Below are positions 7,695 through 16,903 of a DNA stretch of 29,494 nucleotides, in pieces. The DNA is taken from contig DBQO01000009.1 of assembly GCA_002305275.1 (NCBI GenBank), forward strand, positions 1 to 29,494. Reading direction: 5' to 3'. The notes under the pieces are model-generated. The model saw only the letters and a program-made list of their open reading frames with translations. It did no database searches and was not told where the DNA came from. Source of the stretch: Bacteroidales bacterium UBA1392. GTDB lineage: Bacteria; Bacteroidota; Bacteroidia; Bacteroidales; UBA932. The position numbers and the translations under genes were made by a program. Numbering within the stretch: the stretch's first letter is position 1; each line of letters begins with the position of its first letter.

Positions 7695-9395
7695 CTATTT
7701 CTTGAAAAAAAATGATTTTTGTTGCTGTTTTTTTCTTGGATTGCGTTCTACAAAGAGCGGTTTGCCGTTTTTGGGGTCGATTCCGGTATAAAACATTACC
7801 GAAGAACGGGTCATCGGAGTTGGTGTAAAATCCTGAACCTGCTCCATAAAAAGATTCTTCAGGTGTGGATTTCGCGAAAGAGTCTCCATGTCTTCCATTC
7901 TACACCCGGGATGACCGGATATGAAATAAGGGACTAACTGATATCTGAGTCCTTTGCGGTGGCAGATCTCTTCAAACTCCACTCTAAGTCTTTCGAAAAG
8001 TTTGAAAGAGGGCTTACCCATTACCTTTAGCACATGGTCACAAGTGTGCTCCGGGGCTACCTTTAAGCGACCTGAGGTATGTTTTGCAATCAATTGCTCA
8101 AGATAGGGTTTTGAGGTGGAGTCCAGATAGCCATCTTTATCAAGGAATAGATCATACCGGATACCACTTCCGATATAGGCGTTTTTGATGCCGGGTATTT
8201 TTAGAACCTTGTTGTAAAGCGATAACAACTCTGCGTGCGAAGTATCCATATTTTCGCAACGCGAAGGGAAGAGACAGGAGTGCCTTCGACACACGGCACA
8301 TAGTGAACGATCTCTACCTCTCATTCTATACATATTGGCCGTAGGAGCACCCAAGTCACTGATATTGCCCTTGAAATCGGACATTGTGGCGAGTTCCTCT
8401 ACCTCGGCAAGGATGGATTCCGGAGTTCTGGACTGTATGAATTTTCCTTGGTGAGCTGCTAAAGTACAGAAATTGCATCCTCCAAAACAGCCTCGGTGGG
8501 TGGTCACCGAATGTTTAATCATCTCATAGGCAGGAATATGCTTATCGCGGTACCTCGGATGTGGCTTTCTTGTAAAGGGGAGTGCATAGATTGAGTCCAT
8601 TTCCTGCTCCGTAGCAGGCGGATAAGGAGGATTTATGCATACATAACGCTCCCCGCACCTCTCCACCATCATCTCGGCTTCCATAAGGTTGGCCTGATCC
8701 TCAATAATATTGAAGTTGGCAGCGAACTCTCGTTTGTCTGCCTTGCATTGCTCGAATGAAGCGAGAGTGATATGCTCCACAGAGGGCTTACTGTCACATA
8801 GATATCCCACCTGCGGAATGGATTGCAGTGATTTGAGAGGTACGCCGCCGGCAAGAGCGTCCGCTATGGCACGAATGGGCCTCTCCCCCATTCCATAAAC
8901 CAGCAGGTCTGCTCCACTTTCAACGAGAATGGAGGGTTTGAGGGCATCCTGCCAATAATCATAGTGTGTTAAGCGGCGCAGAGATGCCTCAATGCCACCA
9001 ATCACAACCGGTACCTGCGGAAAGAGTTCCTTGAGGATTTTGGTATATACCGTTACGGCATAATCGGGCCTGAAAGAGGCTTTTCCTCCGGGAGTATAGG
9101 CGTCATTGCTGCGCAGGCGCTTTGCAGCCGTATAGTGATTGATCATAGAATCCATTGCTCCGGAGGTGACTCCGAAAAAGAGTTTCGGCTCCCCCAGCTT
9201 TCTAAAATCCCTAAGATCATCCCTCCAATTTGGCTGTGGCACCACCGCCACACGGTAGCCCGCATCCTCCAGCACTCTAGCAATGACGGCAGTACCGAAG
9301 GCCGGGTGATCTATAAATGCATCTCCGGAAAAAAGAATGATATCTGGAGCATCCCAGCCAAGGGCTTCTATCTCTTTCTTTGTAGTGGGAATCAT
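7695..9395 (-). CDS. ygiQ: YgiQ-family radical SAM protein
   Basis: This is a 566 aa YgiQ-type radical SAM protein (UPF0313). The N-terminus TTKKEIEALGWDAPDIILFSGDAFIDHPAFG is family-typical and continues into a B12-binding-like region. The iron-sulfur motif CFGGCNFC has the CxxxCxxC spacing (Cys303, Cys307, Cys310). A cysteine cluster in CAVCRRHSCLFPSRCEN follows, and the chain ends in a basic tail. The biochemical reaction of YgiQ is not known to me. An extra GTG codon directly precedes the ATG; I take the ATG at 9395 because it gives TGATG, in which the argS stop shares one base with this start, a typical coupling junction. The gene is therefore co-transcribed with argS. Confidence 0.92.
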   Translation of the reverse strand: MIPTTKKEIEALGWDAPDIILFSGDAFIDHPAFGTAVIARVLEDAGYRVAVVPQPNWRDDLRDFRKLGEPKLFFGVTSGAMDSMINHYTAAKRLRSNDAYTPGGKASFRPDYAVTVYTKILKELFPQVPVVIGGIEASLRRLTHYDYWQDALKPSILVESGADLLVYGMGERPIRAIADALAGGVPLKSLQSIPQVGYLCDSKPSVEHITLASFEQCKADKREFAANFNIIEDQANLMEAEMMVERCGERYVCINPPYPPATEQEMDSIYALPFTRKPHPRYRDKHIPAYEMIKHSVTTHRGCFGGCNFCTLAAHQGKFIQSRTPESILAEVEELATMSDFKGNISDLGAPTANMYRMRGRDRSLCAVCRRHSCLFPSRCENMDTSHAELLSLYNKVLKIPGIKNAYIGSGIRYDLFLDKDGYLDSTSKPYLEQLIAKHTSGRLKVAPEHTCDHVLKVMGKPSFKLFERLRVEFEEICHRKGLRYQLVPYFISGHPGCRMEDMETLSRNPHLKNLFMEQVQDFTPTPMTRSSVMFYTGIDPKNGKPLFVERNPRKKQQQKSFFFKK

Positions 9396-11176
9396 CACAT
9401 CCTTTCAGGCAGCGAGATACCGAGAATCGCCATCGACTTGACTAAAACCTGCGCAATTATGGAGATCAGATAGAGACGTTGAGCGCGCATCTCCTTATCT
9501 TCTTCCCTCAATATCGAGGTATCGTGATAGTACTGATTGAACTCCTTTGCCAGATCATAGGCATAGTTTGCTATGATTGCAGGAGAATGAGCATCTCCCC
9601 CCTCTCTGATCTTGTCGGGATAGGTGCTTAGCAGCTGAATTATCGCCTCTTCCTTGGGAAGCAGCAAGGCCCCCGTCATGGAAGGAGTTATATCCTGTTC
9701 CGAAGCTTTCCTGAGTATTGACTTGATACGGGCATGAGTATACTGAATAAAGGGGCCGGTATTGCCATTGAAATCAATAGACTCTTTCGGATCAAAGAGC
9801 ATCGTCTTTTTAGGATCCACCTTTATTATGAAATATTTCAGCGCTCCAAGACTGATCATCTTGAAAAGAGCATCCTGCTCTTCATCGCTCATATTATCGA
9901 TTTTACCGAGTTCGAGAGAGGTCTCTTTAGCCGTATTGTACATATTTTCGAGCAGGTCGTCAGCATCTACCACCGTGCCCTCACGGGATTTCATTTTACC
10001 TTCAGGGAGTTCCACCATGCCGTAAGAGAGATGGTAGATGGAGTCAGCCCAATCAAACCCTAACTTTTTTAGAATCAGCTTGAGTACCTGAAAATGATAA
10101 TTCTGCTCGTTTCCAACCACATAGATGTGTTCATCAAAGCCATATTCGTCATATCTCTGATGAGCGGTGCCAAGATCCTGTGTCATGTAGACCGAGGTAC
10201 CGTCACTTCTGAGAAGCAGTTTCCTGTCAAGTCCATCTTCAGTAAGATCGCACCAGACCGAACCATCGGCATCTCTTTCAAAAATGCCCCTTTCCACTCC
10301 CTCCAGAACTAGGGATTTACCGAGAAGATAGGTCTGGGATTCATAATAGGTCTTATTGAATTCTATTCCGAGATTACGATAGGTAACATCGAAGCCATCA
10401 TAGACCCATCCATTCATTCTCTCCCAAAGCTCCACCACCTCTTTTTCTCCGCTTTCCCATTTCAGGAGCATATCCTGGGCCTCTTTAAGCAGGGTAGCCT
10501 TTTTTTCAGCCTCCTCTTTTTCCATGCCCTCACGTTCCATTATCTCCTTCACTTCAGCGGTAAGCATTTCGTTGAATTTCACATAATAGTCACCCACAAG
10601 ATGGTCACCTTTAAGTCCTGTAGAGGCAGGAGTGGCTCCATTGCCCTCTTTAAGCCATGCGAGCATCGATTTGCAAATATGGATTCCTCTGTCATTGACG
10701 AGATTGACTTTTACAACATCGTGTCCGTTTGCTGCCAGGAGTTGTGAAACGGACCATCCGAGGAGATTATTGCGAATATGTCCCAGATGGAGCGGTTTAT
10801 TGGTGTTGGGTGAAGAAAATTCCACCATAACTCTCTTTCCCGTGGGTGGCAACAGGCCGAAATCTTCATTTTCACCGATAGATTGGAGCACTCTCACCCA
10901 GAAAGCGGGAGCAAGTTTAATATTGAGAAAACCCTTTATGACATTGAAAGAGTCCACATCGGGGCAGTTTTTCTCAAGATATGCTCCTATCTCCCGTGCA
11001 GTAGCCTCGGGCGACTTTTTGCTGATCTTGAGAAGAGGAAATACGACTAGGGTATAGTCGCCTTCAAACTCTTTTCTAGTTGCCTGTACCTGTATCTCAG
11101 TTTGGGGGAGCTCAATACCATATAGTCTCTTGAGTCCCCCCTTTATCGCTTCTTGTAAAAAATCTGTCGGATTCAT
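9395..11176 (-). CDS. argS: Arginyl-tRNA synthetase
   Basis: ArgRS charges tRNA-Arg with arginine in the cytoplasm. The 593 aa chain has the usual order: an N-terminal Add1-like domain (1-105), the class I signature HLGH at 130-133 within SSPNTNKPLHLGHIRNN, a KMSKS equivalent KMKSREG (394-400), and a C-terminal anticodon-binding DALR domain that ends at the stop (YAYDLAKEFNQYYHDTSI, ILGISLPERM). Length and motifs are complete. It starts 12 nt after the AGCS symporter stop and its TGA shares one base with the ygiQ start, so it is mid-operon. An aminoacyl-tRNA synthetase transcribed behind an amino-acid symporter and a peptidase is a plausible supply-and-charging grouping, though this may be coincidence. 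Confidence 0.97.
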   Translation of the reverse strand: MNPTDFLQEAIKGGLKRLYGIELPQTEIQVQATRKEFEGDYTLVVFPLLKISKKSPEATAREIGAYLEKNCPDVDSFNVIKGFLNIKLAPAFWVRVLQSIGENEDFGLLPPTGKRVMVEFSSPNTNKPLHLGHIRNNLLGWSVSQLLAANGHDVVKVNLVNDRGIHICKSMLAWLKEGNGATPASTGLKGDHLVGDYYVKFNEMLTAEVKEIMEREGMEKEEAEKKATLLKEAQDMLLKWESGEKEVVELWERMNGWVYDGFDVTYRNLGIEFNKTYYESQTYLLGKSLVLEGVERGIFERDADGSVWCDLTEDGLDRKLLLRSDGTSVYMTQDLGTAHQRYDEYGFDEHIYVVGNEQNYHFQVLKLILKKLGFDWADSIYHLSYGMVELPEGKMKSREGTVVDADDLLENMYNTAKETSLELGKIDNMSDEEQDALFKMISLGALKYFIIKVDPKKTMLFDPKESIDFNGNTGPFIQYTHARIKSILRKASEQDITPSMTGALLLPKEEAIIQLLSTYPDKIREGGDAHSPAIIANYAYDLAKEFNQYYHDTSILREEDKEMRAQRLYLISIIAQVLVKSMAILGISLPERM

Positions 11177-11188
11177 TTCTTTTTTTGG

Positions 11189-12595
11189 TTACTTGACTTT
11201 CTTTTCCTTTTTATTTGCAGCAAAATAGATATTCATCTGCTTTTTTGCCTTTGGTGCCAGCATTAATAGAGTAAACATAGTCGGGAATGCCATCAAGGCG
11301 TAAGCCGTATCAATCAGGCTGACAGCCGCCTTGAGCGGAATCATTGCCGAAACAATCAGCATCAGGAGGAAGAAAATATTGTAATATTTTGCATTTTTTG
11401 CACCGAAAAGAAATCCGGTACATTTTTGTCCATAATAAGAATAAGAGAACATCGTGCTGAATGCAAACATCAAGACCATAATAAAGAGCAGATAACCGCC
11501 TACAACTGGAATCGAGGCATTGAATGCATTTATGGCAAACTTGAGACCCTCCATGGAACTCATTCCCGATCCGGCAGGCATTATGGAGGGATCAATCCTT
11601 ACACCTATAAGGACGGCTATTGCTGTGAGTGTGCATACCAAACCGGAATCAATCGAGGGGCCTATCATTGCAACTAAACCTTCACGCACGGGTTCGTTAT
11701 TTTTTGAGGCCCCATGCATCATGGAGGCAGTACCGACTCCGGCCTCGTTGACAAGTGCAGCACGACGCACACCTGTCAGGGCTATCATTATTATAGATCC
11801 TATACCCCCTCCAAGGGCTCCCCTGGGAGTGAATGCTCCCGCGATAATATCTTTGAAAACTCCCGGCACATGACCTACATGTTTTATCATAATAAAGAGT
11901 ACAAGAATAAAATAGAGCCCTACCATCAGGGGAACCAGTTTGGTTGAAACCTTTGAAATTCTCTTAATGCCACCTATGATGACTCCGGCAACAATTGCCG
12001 TTATAATTACGCCGATAATGAATCTAAGCAAAAGTGTGTTCTGTTCAGGAGCAAAAAACAGCGAGGTAACAGACTCTGTCAGCTGGTTGGATTGCATTAT
12101 ACAAAGCGTACCTATCAGACCGAATATCGAGAAAAAGACTGCAAGTGGTTTCCATTTACGACCCAAGCCCGTCATAATCATATACATGGTGCCACCCTGA
12201 GTTTCACCTTCCGAATCCTTACCTTTGTACATCACGGCTATGGTACCCTCAAAAAATTTAGTTGCCATGCCGGCAATGGCACTGATCCACATCCAGAATA
12301 TGGCTCCCGGACCTCCTACGGAGATGGCTATGGCTACACCGGCAATATTGCCCATACCTACTGTTGCAGCTATGGCGCTGGAGAGTGCCTCGAAGGAACT
12401 GATCTGCCCTTCAGCCTTGTCATCCTTGACCCTAAGAGCCTGAATGGCCCTTCCATACCTACGTAGCGGTGTAAATCCTGAATAGAATAGAAAGAATAAT
12501 CCGCCTCCTATGAGGAGAAAAAAGAGAGGATATCCACAAATAAAATCGCTAACGACAGTTATGCCGTTACCAAGCGCATTCCAGAAATTGCTCAT
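11189..12595 (-). CDS. AGCS-family alanine/glycine:cation symporter
   Basis: The 468 aa inner-membrane protein has about ten or eleven helices. It carries the family signature AATVGMGNIAGVAIAIS, followed by GGPGAIFWMW, and a second conserved block RRAALVNEAGVGTASMMHG. AGCS members (AlsT, AgcS, DagA) import alanine or glycine with Na+ or H+. The N-terminus with its hydrophobic LFFLLIGGGLFFLFYSGF and the basic C-terminal tail are normal, so the gene looks intact. It lies 15 nt after the M3 peptidase gene and 12 nt before argS, which places it in the same operon. The arrangement peptidase, amino-acid symporter, aminoacyl-tRNA synthetase would fit use of peptide-derived amino acids (inference). 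Confidence 0.93.
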   Translation of the reverse strand: MSNFWNALGNGITVVSDFICGYPLFFLLIGGGLFFLFYSGFTPLRRYGRAIQALRVKDDKAEGQISSFEALSSAIAATVGMGNIAGVAIAISVGGPGAIFWMWISAIAGMATKFFEGTIAVMYKGKDSEGETQGGTMYMIMTGLGRKWKPLAVFFSIFGLIGTLCIMQSNQLTESVTSLFFAPEQNTLLLRFIIGVIITAIVAGVIIGGIKRISKVSTKLVPLMVGLYFILVLFIMIKHVGHVPGVFKDIIAGAFTPRGALGGGIGSIIMIALTGVRRAALVNEAGVGTASMMHGASKNNEPVREGLVAMIGPSIDSGLVCTLTAIAVLIGVRIDPSIMPAGSGMSSMEGLKFAINAFNASIPVVGGYLLFIMVLMFAFSTMFSYSYYGQKCTGFLFGAKNAKYYNIFFLLMLIVSAMIPLKAAVSLIDTAYALMAFPTMFTLLMLAPKAKKQMNIYFAANKKEKKVK

Positions 12596-12610
12596 ACCTT
12601 CGACAAAATG

Positions 12611-14692
12611 CTATTTGAGTCCTCTATTTTTCAACAACGGCTCAATCCTGGGCTCTCTGCCACGGAAATTAACATACAACTTCATTGCCTCGTCAACACC
12701 CGGACCTTCCAGGATCTCCTTACGGTATTTGAGCGCAACTTCAGGATTAAATATATCTCCGGTCTCTACAAATGCCTGGTATGCATCACAATCCAGAACC
12801 TCAGCCCAAATATAGCTGTAATAACCGGCAGTATAACCACCGCCAAATGTATGGTTGAAATAGGGAGAGCGGTATCTTGAAGGGATTTGAGACAGAAGTC
12901 CTCTCTCTCCGAGAACCTTATTTTCGAAAGGTATCGGCTCTATATCCTCAGGAATGCTCTTTAGCACGTGATAATCCATATCGAGAAATGAAGCTGCCAG
13001 ATATTCCACAGTAGCGAAACCCTGGCCATACTTACCCGCCTTATCAAGCTTTTCGATAAGTTCCGCGGGAATAATCTCACCTGTCTCATAGTGCTTTGCA
13101 TACTCTTTAAGTAGCTCAGGCTCGAACACCCAATGTTCCATTATCTGTGAAGGAAGCTCCACAAAGTCTCGTGTCATACGACCCAGAGGCTTATACCTCA
13201 CATCAGATAGTAGTGATGCCAGAGCGTGGCCGAACTCATGGAAAAAGGTATTGGTCTCATCGGTACTCAGAAGAGCCGGTTTGTCACCTGAAGGGCGTGT
13301 AAAATTGCCTACTATAGTCACAAGGGGAAGCACTCTCTTACCATCCTCGTAGTATTGCGAGCGGAAGCCGCCACACCAGGCACCACCACGTTTCTCGCCC
13401 GGACGGGAGAACATATCCATGAATAAAATACCCAAAGTGGTGCCGTCAGCCTCTTTGCACTCGTATGCTATCGCCTCGGCATGAGGTAGAGGTACATTAT
13501 CAAGTTGCTCGAAAGTGATGCCGAAAAGTTTATTTGCTAAAAGGAAAATACCGTCACGTACATTTTCGAGTTTGAAATAGGGGCGTAACTCCTCATCGGA
13601 AATATTGTATTTGCTCTGCATGGATTTTTCAAAATAGTATCTCCAGTCGGCCGCTACTACCTCTTTAATTCCATCTTTTGCTGCAAGAGCCTCAATATCT
13701 GCAAGCTCCGCTTTAGCCACAGCGATTGCCGGAGTCCAGAGTTGGTTTAAGAGAGCATATACGGCATCGGCATTCTTGGCCATCCTATCTTCCAGAACAT
13801 AAGCGGCAAAATCCTCATATCCGAGAAGATTTGCCTTTTGCAGACGCAGTCTGATAAGGTTTTTAATAACCTCATTGTTGTCATACTCGTTCCCGTTGTT
13901 GCAGCGATTGAGGTATGCATCCAGCATTTTGATTCTCAGTTCACGATTGTCGGCAGATTGCAGGAAGGGCATGACACTGGGGTTATCAAGCCCGAAGATC
14001 CAACCCTCTTTGCCTGCTTGTTGTGCACGGGCAGCAGCAGTGGCAATTTGAGCCTCGGAAAGTCCTGAGAGGTCTTTTTCATCTTCGACAAGAAGTGTCC
14101 ATTCCGTCTCTTTAAGAAGATTTTGACCGAAAGCGAGCTGATTGGCTGCTATTTCGGTATTAATCTTTTTGAGTTCTTCCTTTTTGTCCGGGGGCAAATT
14201 GGCTCCGCTGCGGGCAAAACCCTTATATGTCTCAGTCAGAAGACGCATCTGATCAGGCTCCAGACCGAGACTGTCTCTATTGTCATATACCTCTTTTATC
14301 CGTGCAAATAGCGCCTCGTTGAGAAGGATATTATCGTAATGCGCACTCGTCAGAGGGGAAAGTTCTCTTGCAATCGCCTTAATCTCATCATTGGATTTGA
14401 CGCCTGAAGCACTACCAAATACGGCTGAGACTCTGCTGAGCAGTTCACCGGAATAACTATATGCAGCTATGGTATTTTCAAAGGTTGCAGGCTCGGGATT
14501 GGATGCGATTGCATCGATCTCTGCGGAGTGTACCTCCATTGCCTTGATATATGCCGGCAAATAGTGTTCGGGTAGTACCTGCTCAAAAGGAGGTATCTCA
14601 AAGGGAGCCTTCCACTCTCCAAGTAGCGGATTGGTTTCTGTACAGGCAGTCATCATAACTACTGCTAAAAGGGGTAATATAAGTTTTCTCAT
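12611..14692 (-). CDS. dcp: M3-family zinc peptidase lipoprotein (Dcp-like)
   Basis: This 693 aa metallopeptidase belongs to family M3 (oligopeptidase A / dipeptidyl carboxypeptidase). The zinc site is HEFGH at 485-489 in NTFFHEFGHALASLL, followed by the downstream glutamate region (MEHWVFEPELL) and the C-terminal FGGGYTAGYYSYIWAEVLD typical of Dcp. The N-terminus is a lipoprotein signal: MRK, a hydrophobic core, then MTAC with Cys17 as the lipidated residue. This places the enzyme in the periplasm or on the outer membrane, where it would trim oligopeptides, and not in the cytosol as for E. coli OpdA. It is 32 nt downstream of rpoD with no visible terminator between, and 15 nt upstream of the symporter gene. 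Dcp versus OpdA specificity cannot be read from sequence. Confidence 0.92.
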   Translation of the reverse strand: MRKLILPLLAVVMMTACTETNPLLGEWKAPFEIPPFEQVLPEHYLPAYIKAMEVHSAEIDAIASNPEPATFENTIAAYSYSGELLSRVSAVFGSASGVKSNDEIKAIARELSPLTSAHYDNILLNEALFARIKEVYDNRDSLGLEPDQMRLLTETYKGFARSGANLPPDKKEELKKINTEIAANQLAFGQNLLKETEWTLLVEDEKDLSGLSEAQIATAAARAQQAGKEGWIFGLDNPSVMPFLQSADNRELRIKMLDAYLNRCNNGNEYDNNEVIKNLIRLRLQKANLLGYEDFAAYVLEDRMAKNADAVYALLNQLWTPAIAVAKAELADIEALAAKDGIKEVVAADWRYYFEKSMQSKYNISDEELRPYFKLENVRDGIFLLANKLFGITFEQLDNVPLPHAEAIAYECKEADGTTLGILFMDMFSRPGEKRGGAWCGGFRSQYYEDGKRVLPLVTIVGNFTRPSGDKPALLSTDETNTFFHEFGHALASLLSDVRYKPLGRMTRDFVELPSQIMEHWVFEPELLKEYAKHYETGEIIPAELIEKLDKAGKYGQGFATVEYLAASFLDMDYHVLKSIPEDIEPIPFENKVLGERGLLSQIPSRYRSPYFNHTFGGGYTAGYYSYIWAEVLDCDAYQAFVETGDIFNPEVALKYRKEILEGPGVDEAMKLYVNFRGREPRIEPLLKNRGLK

Positions 14693-14724
14693 TGTATAGA
14701 TATTATTTTGCTTTTTTGAATCTG

Positions 14725-15585
14725 TTATCCGAGGTAGCTCTTCAGGAGTTTACTTCTTGCACTATGGCGGAGCCTCCTTATAGCTTTTTCTTTTATCTGG
14801 CGCACTCTCTCACGCGTAAGTCCGAAGTGCTCGCCTATTTCCTCCAAAGTCATCTCCTGGCATCCTATGCCGAAGAAGTATTTGACAATATCACGCTCCC
14901 TCTCAGTAAGTGTAGAGAGGGCTCTTTCAATCTCTTTGTTGAGAGATTCATTAACAAGGCCGCGATCGGCATTAGGGGAGTCGTTATTAATGAGTACGTC
15001 AAGCAGACTGTTGTCCTCACCATCAACAAAAGGGGCATCCACGGAGACGTGGCGGCCCGATACCCTGAGGGTGTCTGCGATTTTCTCTCTGGGAATGTCG
15101 AGAATTTCGGAAAGTTCGTCAGGGGAAGGCATGCGCTCGTGCTCCTGTTCAAATTTGGAGAGAGCTTTATTGATCTTGTTGAGCGAACCCACCTGGTTGA
15201 GCGGCAAGCGTACAATCCTGGACTGCTCCGCCAGCGCTTGCAGGATGGATTGTCTTATCCACCATACTGCGTATGAAATGAATTTAAAGCCGCGAGTCTC
15301 ATCAAACTTTTCCGCAGCCTTTATCAAACCAAGGTTCCCCTCATTTATGAGGTCGGGAAGACTGATTCCCTGATTTTGATACTGTTTGGCTACCGAAACT
15401 ACAAACCTTAAATTAGCTTTGGTGAGCTTTTCAAGTGCTTCCGGGTCGCCTTTTCTTATTCTTTGGGCTAGTTCCACCTCTTCCTCGACGGTAATAAGCT
15501 CTTCCCTGCCTATCTCCTGCAGGTATTTATCGAGCGAAGCACTTTCGCGGTTGGTTATTGATTTGGTAATCTTGAGTTGTCTCAT
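14725..15585 (-). CDS. rpoD: Primary sigma factor RpoD (short Bacteroidetes type)
   Basis: The 286 aa protein is the primary sigma factor of the short Bacteroidetes type, which lacks region 1.1 and the non-conserved region. Region 1.2 is visible at about 12-47 (DKYLQEIGREELIT). Region 2 follows with LTKANLRFVVSVAKQYQNQG and KFISYAVWWIRQSI, then region 3 (LPLNQVGSLNKINKALSKFE), and region 4 closes the chain with the helix-turn-helix MTLEEIGEHFGLTRERVRQI. It recognises the TTTG/TAnnTTTG promoters seen elsewhere in this window. The ATG at 15585 is the natural start (MRQLKITKSITNRES). The 128-nt upstream gap holds several inverted repeats but no full promoter consensus. The gene follows htrA on the same strand. 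Confidence 0.97.
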   Translation of the reverse strand: MRQLKITKSITNRESASLDKYLQEIGREELITVEEEVELAQRIRKGDPEALEKLTKANLRFVVSVAKQYQNQGISLPDLINEGNLGLIKAAEKFDETRGFKFISYAVWWIRQSILQALAEQSRIVRLPLNQVGSLNKINKALSKFEQEHERMPSPDELSEILDIPREKIADTLRVSGRHVSVDAPFVDGEDNSLLDVLINNDSPNADRGLVNESLNKEIERALSTLTERERDIVKYFFGIGCQEMTLEEIGEHFGLTRERVRQIKEKAIRRLRHSARSKLLKSYLG

Positions 15586-15634
15586 TCAGAAATTATAATA
15601 AAGATTTTAGTAATAATAGTTTGGAACAAAAAGA

Positions 15635-15667
15635 TACACCTGCGGCAATTCAATTCCCGCACGTGTA
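15635..15667 (-). terminator. Inverted repeat, possible htrA terminator
   Basis: An 11-bp inverted repeat with one mismatch (15635-15645 with 15657-15667, loop of 11) is followed on the minus strand by TCTTTTTG. This looks like an intrinsic terminator 47 nt after the htrA stop and 50 nt before rpoD. The tract TATCTTTTTG right after the stem also nearly matches a -7 box, so it could instead belong to the rpoD control region. A perfect 12-bp palindrome, CGAATATATTCG, lies nearby at 15675-15686, and an A/T-rich inverted repeat AAAAGTT/AACTTTT spans 15689-15715. Confidence 0.4.
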
Positions 15668-15713
15668 TATTGTACGAATATATTCGGAAAAAGTTACAAA
15701 ATAAATGCAACTT

Positions 15714-16844
15714 TTACAAAGAAACGATCAATTCAATCTGTTTTCCACCTCTTTGGATGGTAATCGCTGCCTGTTCACCTGGACGCAGACGATTCATCTG
15801 TTCCTGTACCGCAGCCCCGTTTTTAACTTTATTAAGATTTATCTCGGTTATGATGTCACCGACTCTGATGCCTCCCTTGTCGGCAGCACTGTTTGGCTGC
15901 ACCTCTGCTACATAGACCCCCTCCATACTCTCGAGACTAAACTGGCGTGCCATACCTTCCGTGATATCTGTCATAGAGATGCCGAGCATTGCACGACGTA
16001 CCTCTCCGTACCTTATCAAGTCATCGGTAATCTTTTTCACAATATTGACAGGTACTGCAAACGAGTATCCTGCATAAGAACCGGTAAGAGAAATTATGGA
16101 AGTATTTATACCTACAAGTTCCCCCATGGTATTGATAAGTGCTCCACCGCTATTACCGGGATTTACCGCTGCATCTGTCTGAATAAATGACTCGACACGA
16201 TACTGGCCGTCATAATTGGGAAGAGAACGACCTTTGGCACTGACAATACCGGCTGTAATGGTAGAGCGTAAATCGTATGGGCTGCCAATGGCAAGCACCC
16301 ACTCCCCAAGCCTCAAATTATCCGAGTCTCCAAGGACAATGGAGGGAAGAGAGTCCTCATCAATCTTTAGCAGGGCCAGATCGGTAGCAGGGTCAGTTCC
16401 GACCAGCCTCGCGGGATAGGACTTGTTGTTTTCAAGAGTCACCTCTATCTGATCCGCACCGTCTATTACATGGTTGTTGGTCACTATATAACCATCCTCA
16501 CGGATAATGACTCCCGAGCCCATGCCCACCTGATCTTTTGGGGTGGCAAAGCCGAATATCAGATCCATTATGGAAGAGGGCATCTTCGCTGCCCTTTTGA
16601 CAACTTTGACATAAACAACAGTATGGACTGCCGTTTCGGCAGCATCCGAAAAGTCTCCCATATTGGTAGAAATAACCGTCCGGTTTGCAGATCCGGGGGC
16701 CGACGTAAAAATGGATGATCGCTTGCCATCAGCCTCTGAAGCTGCTGCAGCAAGCTTTGTTTCCACGACCTTGTCCGCCACAAGCCAGGAAATAGTAAGT
16801 GAAAGAAGTAGGGTAATCACTAAAAAAAGGGTATTTCGTTTCAT
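15714..16844 (-). CDS. HtrA/DegS-like periplasmic serine protease, one PDZ
   Basis: This is a 376 aa trypsin-like protease of family S1C. One N-terminal hydrophobic segment (MKRNTLFLVITLLLSLTISW) acts as a signal anchor. The catalytic triad is His125 (VTNNHVIDG), Asp155 (TDPATDLALLKI) and Ser232 (NPGNSGGAL). A single PDZ domain follows (about 275-370, with GVYVAEVQPNSAADKGGIRVGD). One anchor and one PDZ resemble DegS more than two-PDZ DegP. It would degrade or sense misfolded proteins in the periplasm. The frame stays open 25 codons further upstream (to 16919), but ATG at 16844 starts exactly at the signal sequence. It lies upstream of rpoD and divergent from dnaN. Confidence 0.93.
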   Translation of the reverse strand: MKRNTLFLVITLLLSLTISWLVADKVVETKLAAAASEADGKRSSIFTSAPGSANRTVISTNMGDFSDAAETAVHTVVYVKVVKRAAKMPSSIMDLIFGFATPKDQVGMGSGVIIREDGYIVTNNHVIDGADQIEVTLENNKSYPARLVGTDPATDLALLKIDEDSLPSIVLGDSDNLRLGEWVLAIGSPYDLRSTITAGIVSAKGRSLPNYDGQYRVESFIQTDAAVNPGNSGGALINTMGELVGINTSIISLTGSYAGYSFAVPVNIVKKITDDLIRYGEVRRAMLGISMTDITEGMARQFSLESMEGVYVAEVQPNSAADKGGIRVGDIITEINLNKVKNGAAVQEQMNRLRPGEQAAITIQRGGKQIELIVSL

Positions 16845-16903
16845 AAGTTCTAATTTATTCGCAGGATATATAAAATAAACCAAAATATATGCCAAAAAAT
16901 TAT

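Noticed and set aside
14692..15276. Plus-strand open frame of 194 aa opposite rpoD
   Set aside because: It is a shadow of rpoD in another frame; it has no recognisable motif and lies wholly inside a certain gene.
16881..16889. htrA -7 box TATATTTTG on the minus strand
   Set aside because: The spacing inside the box is one base too long and no -33 element lies at 19-21 nt, so it is not listed as a promoter.
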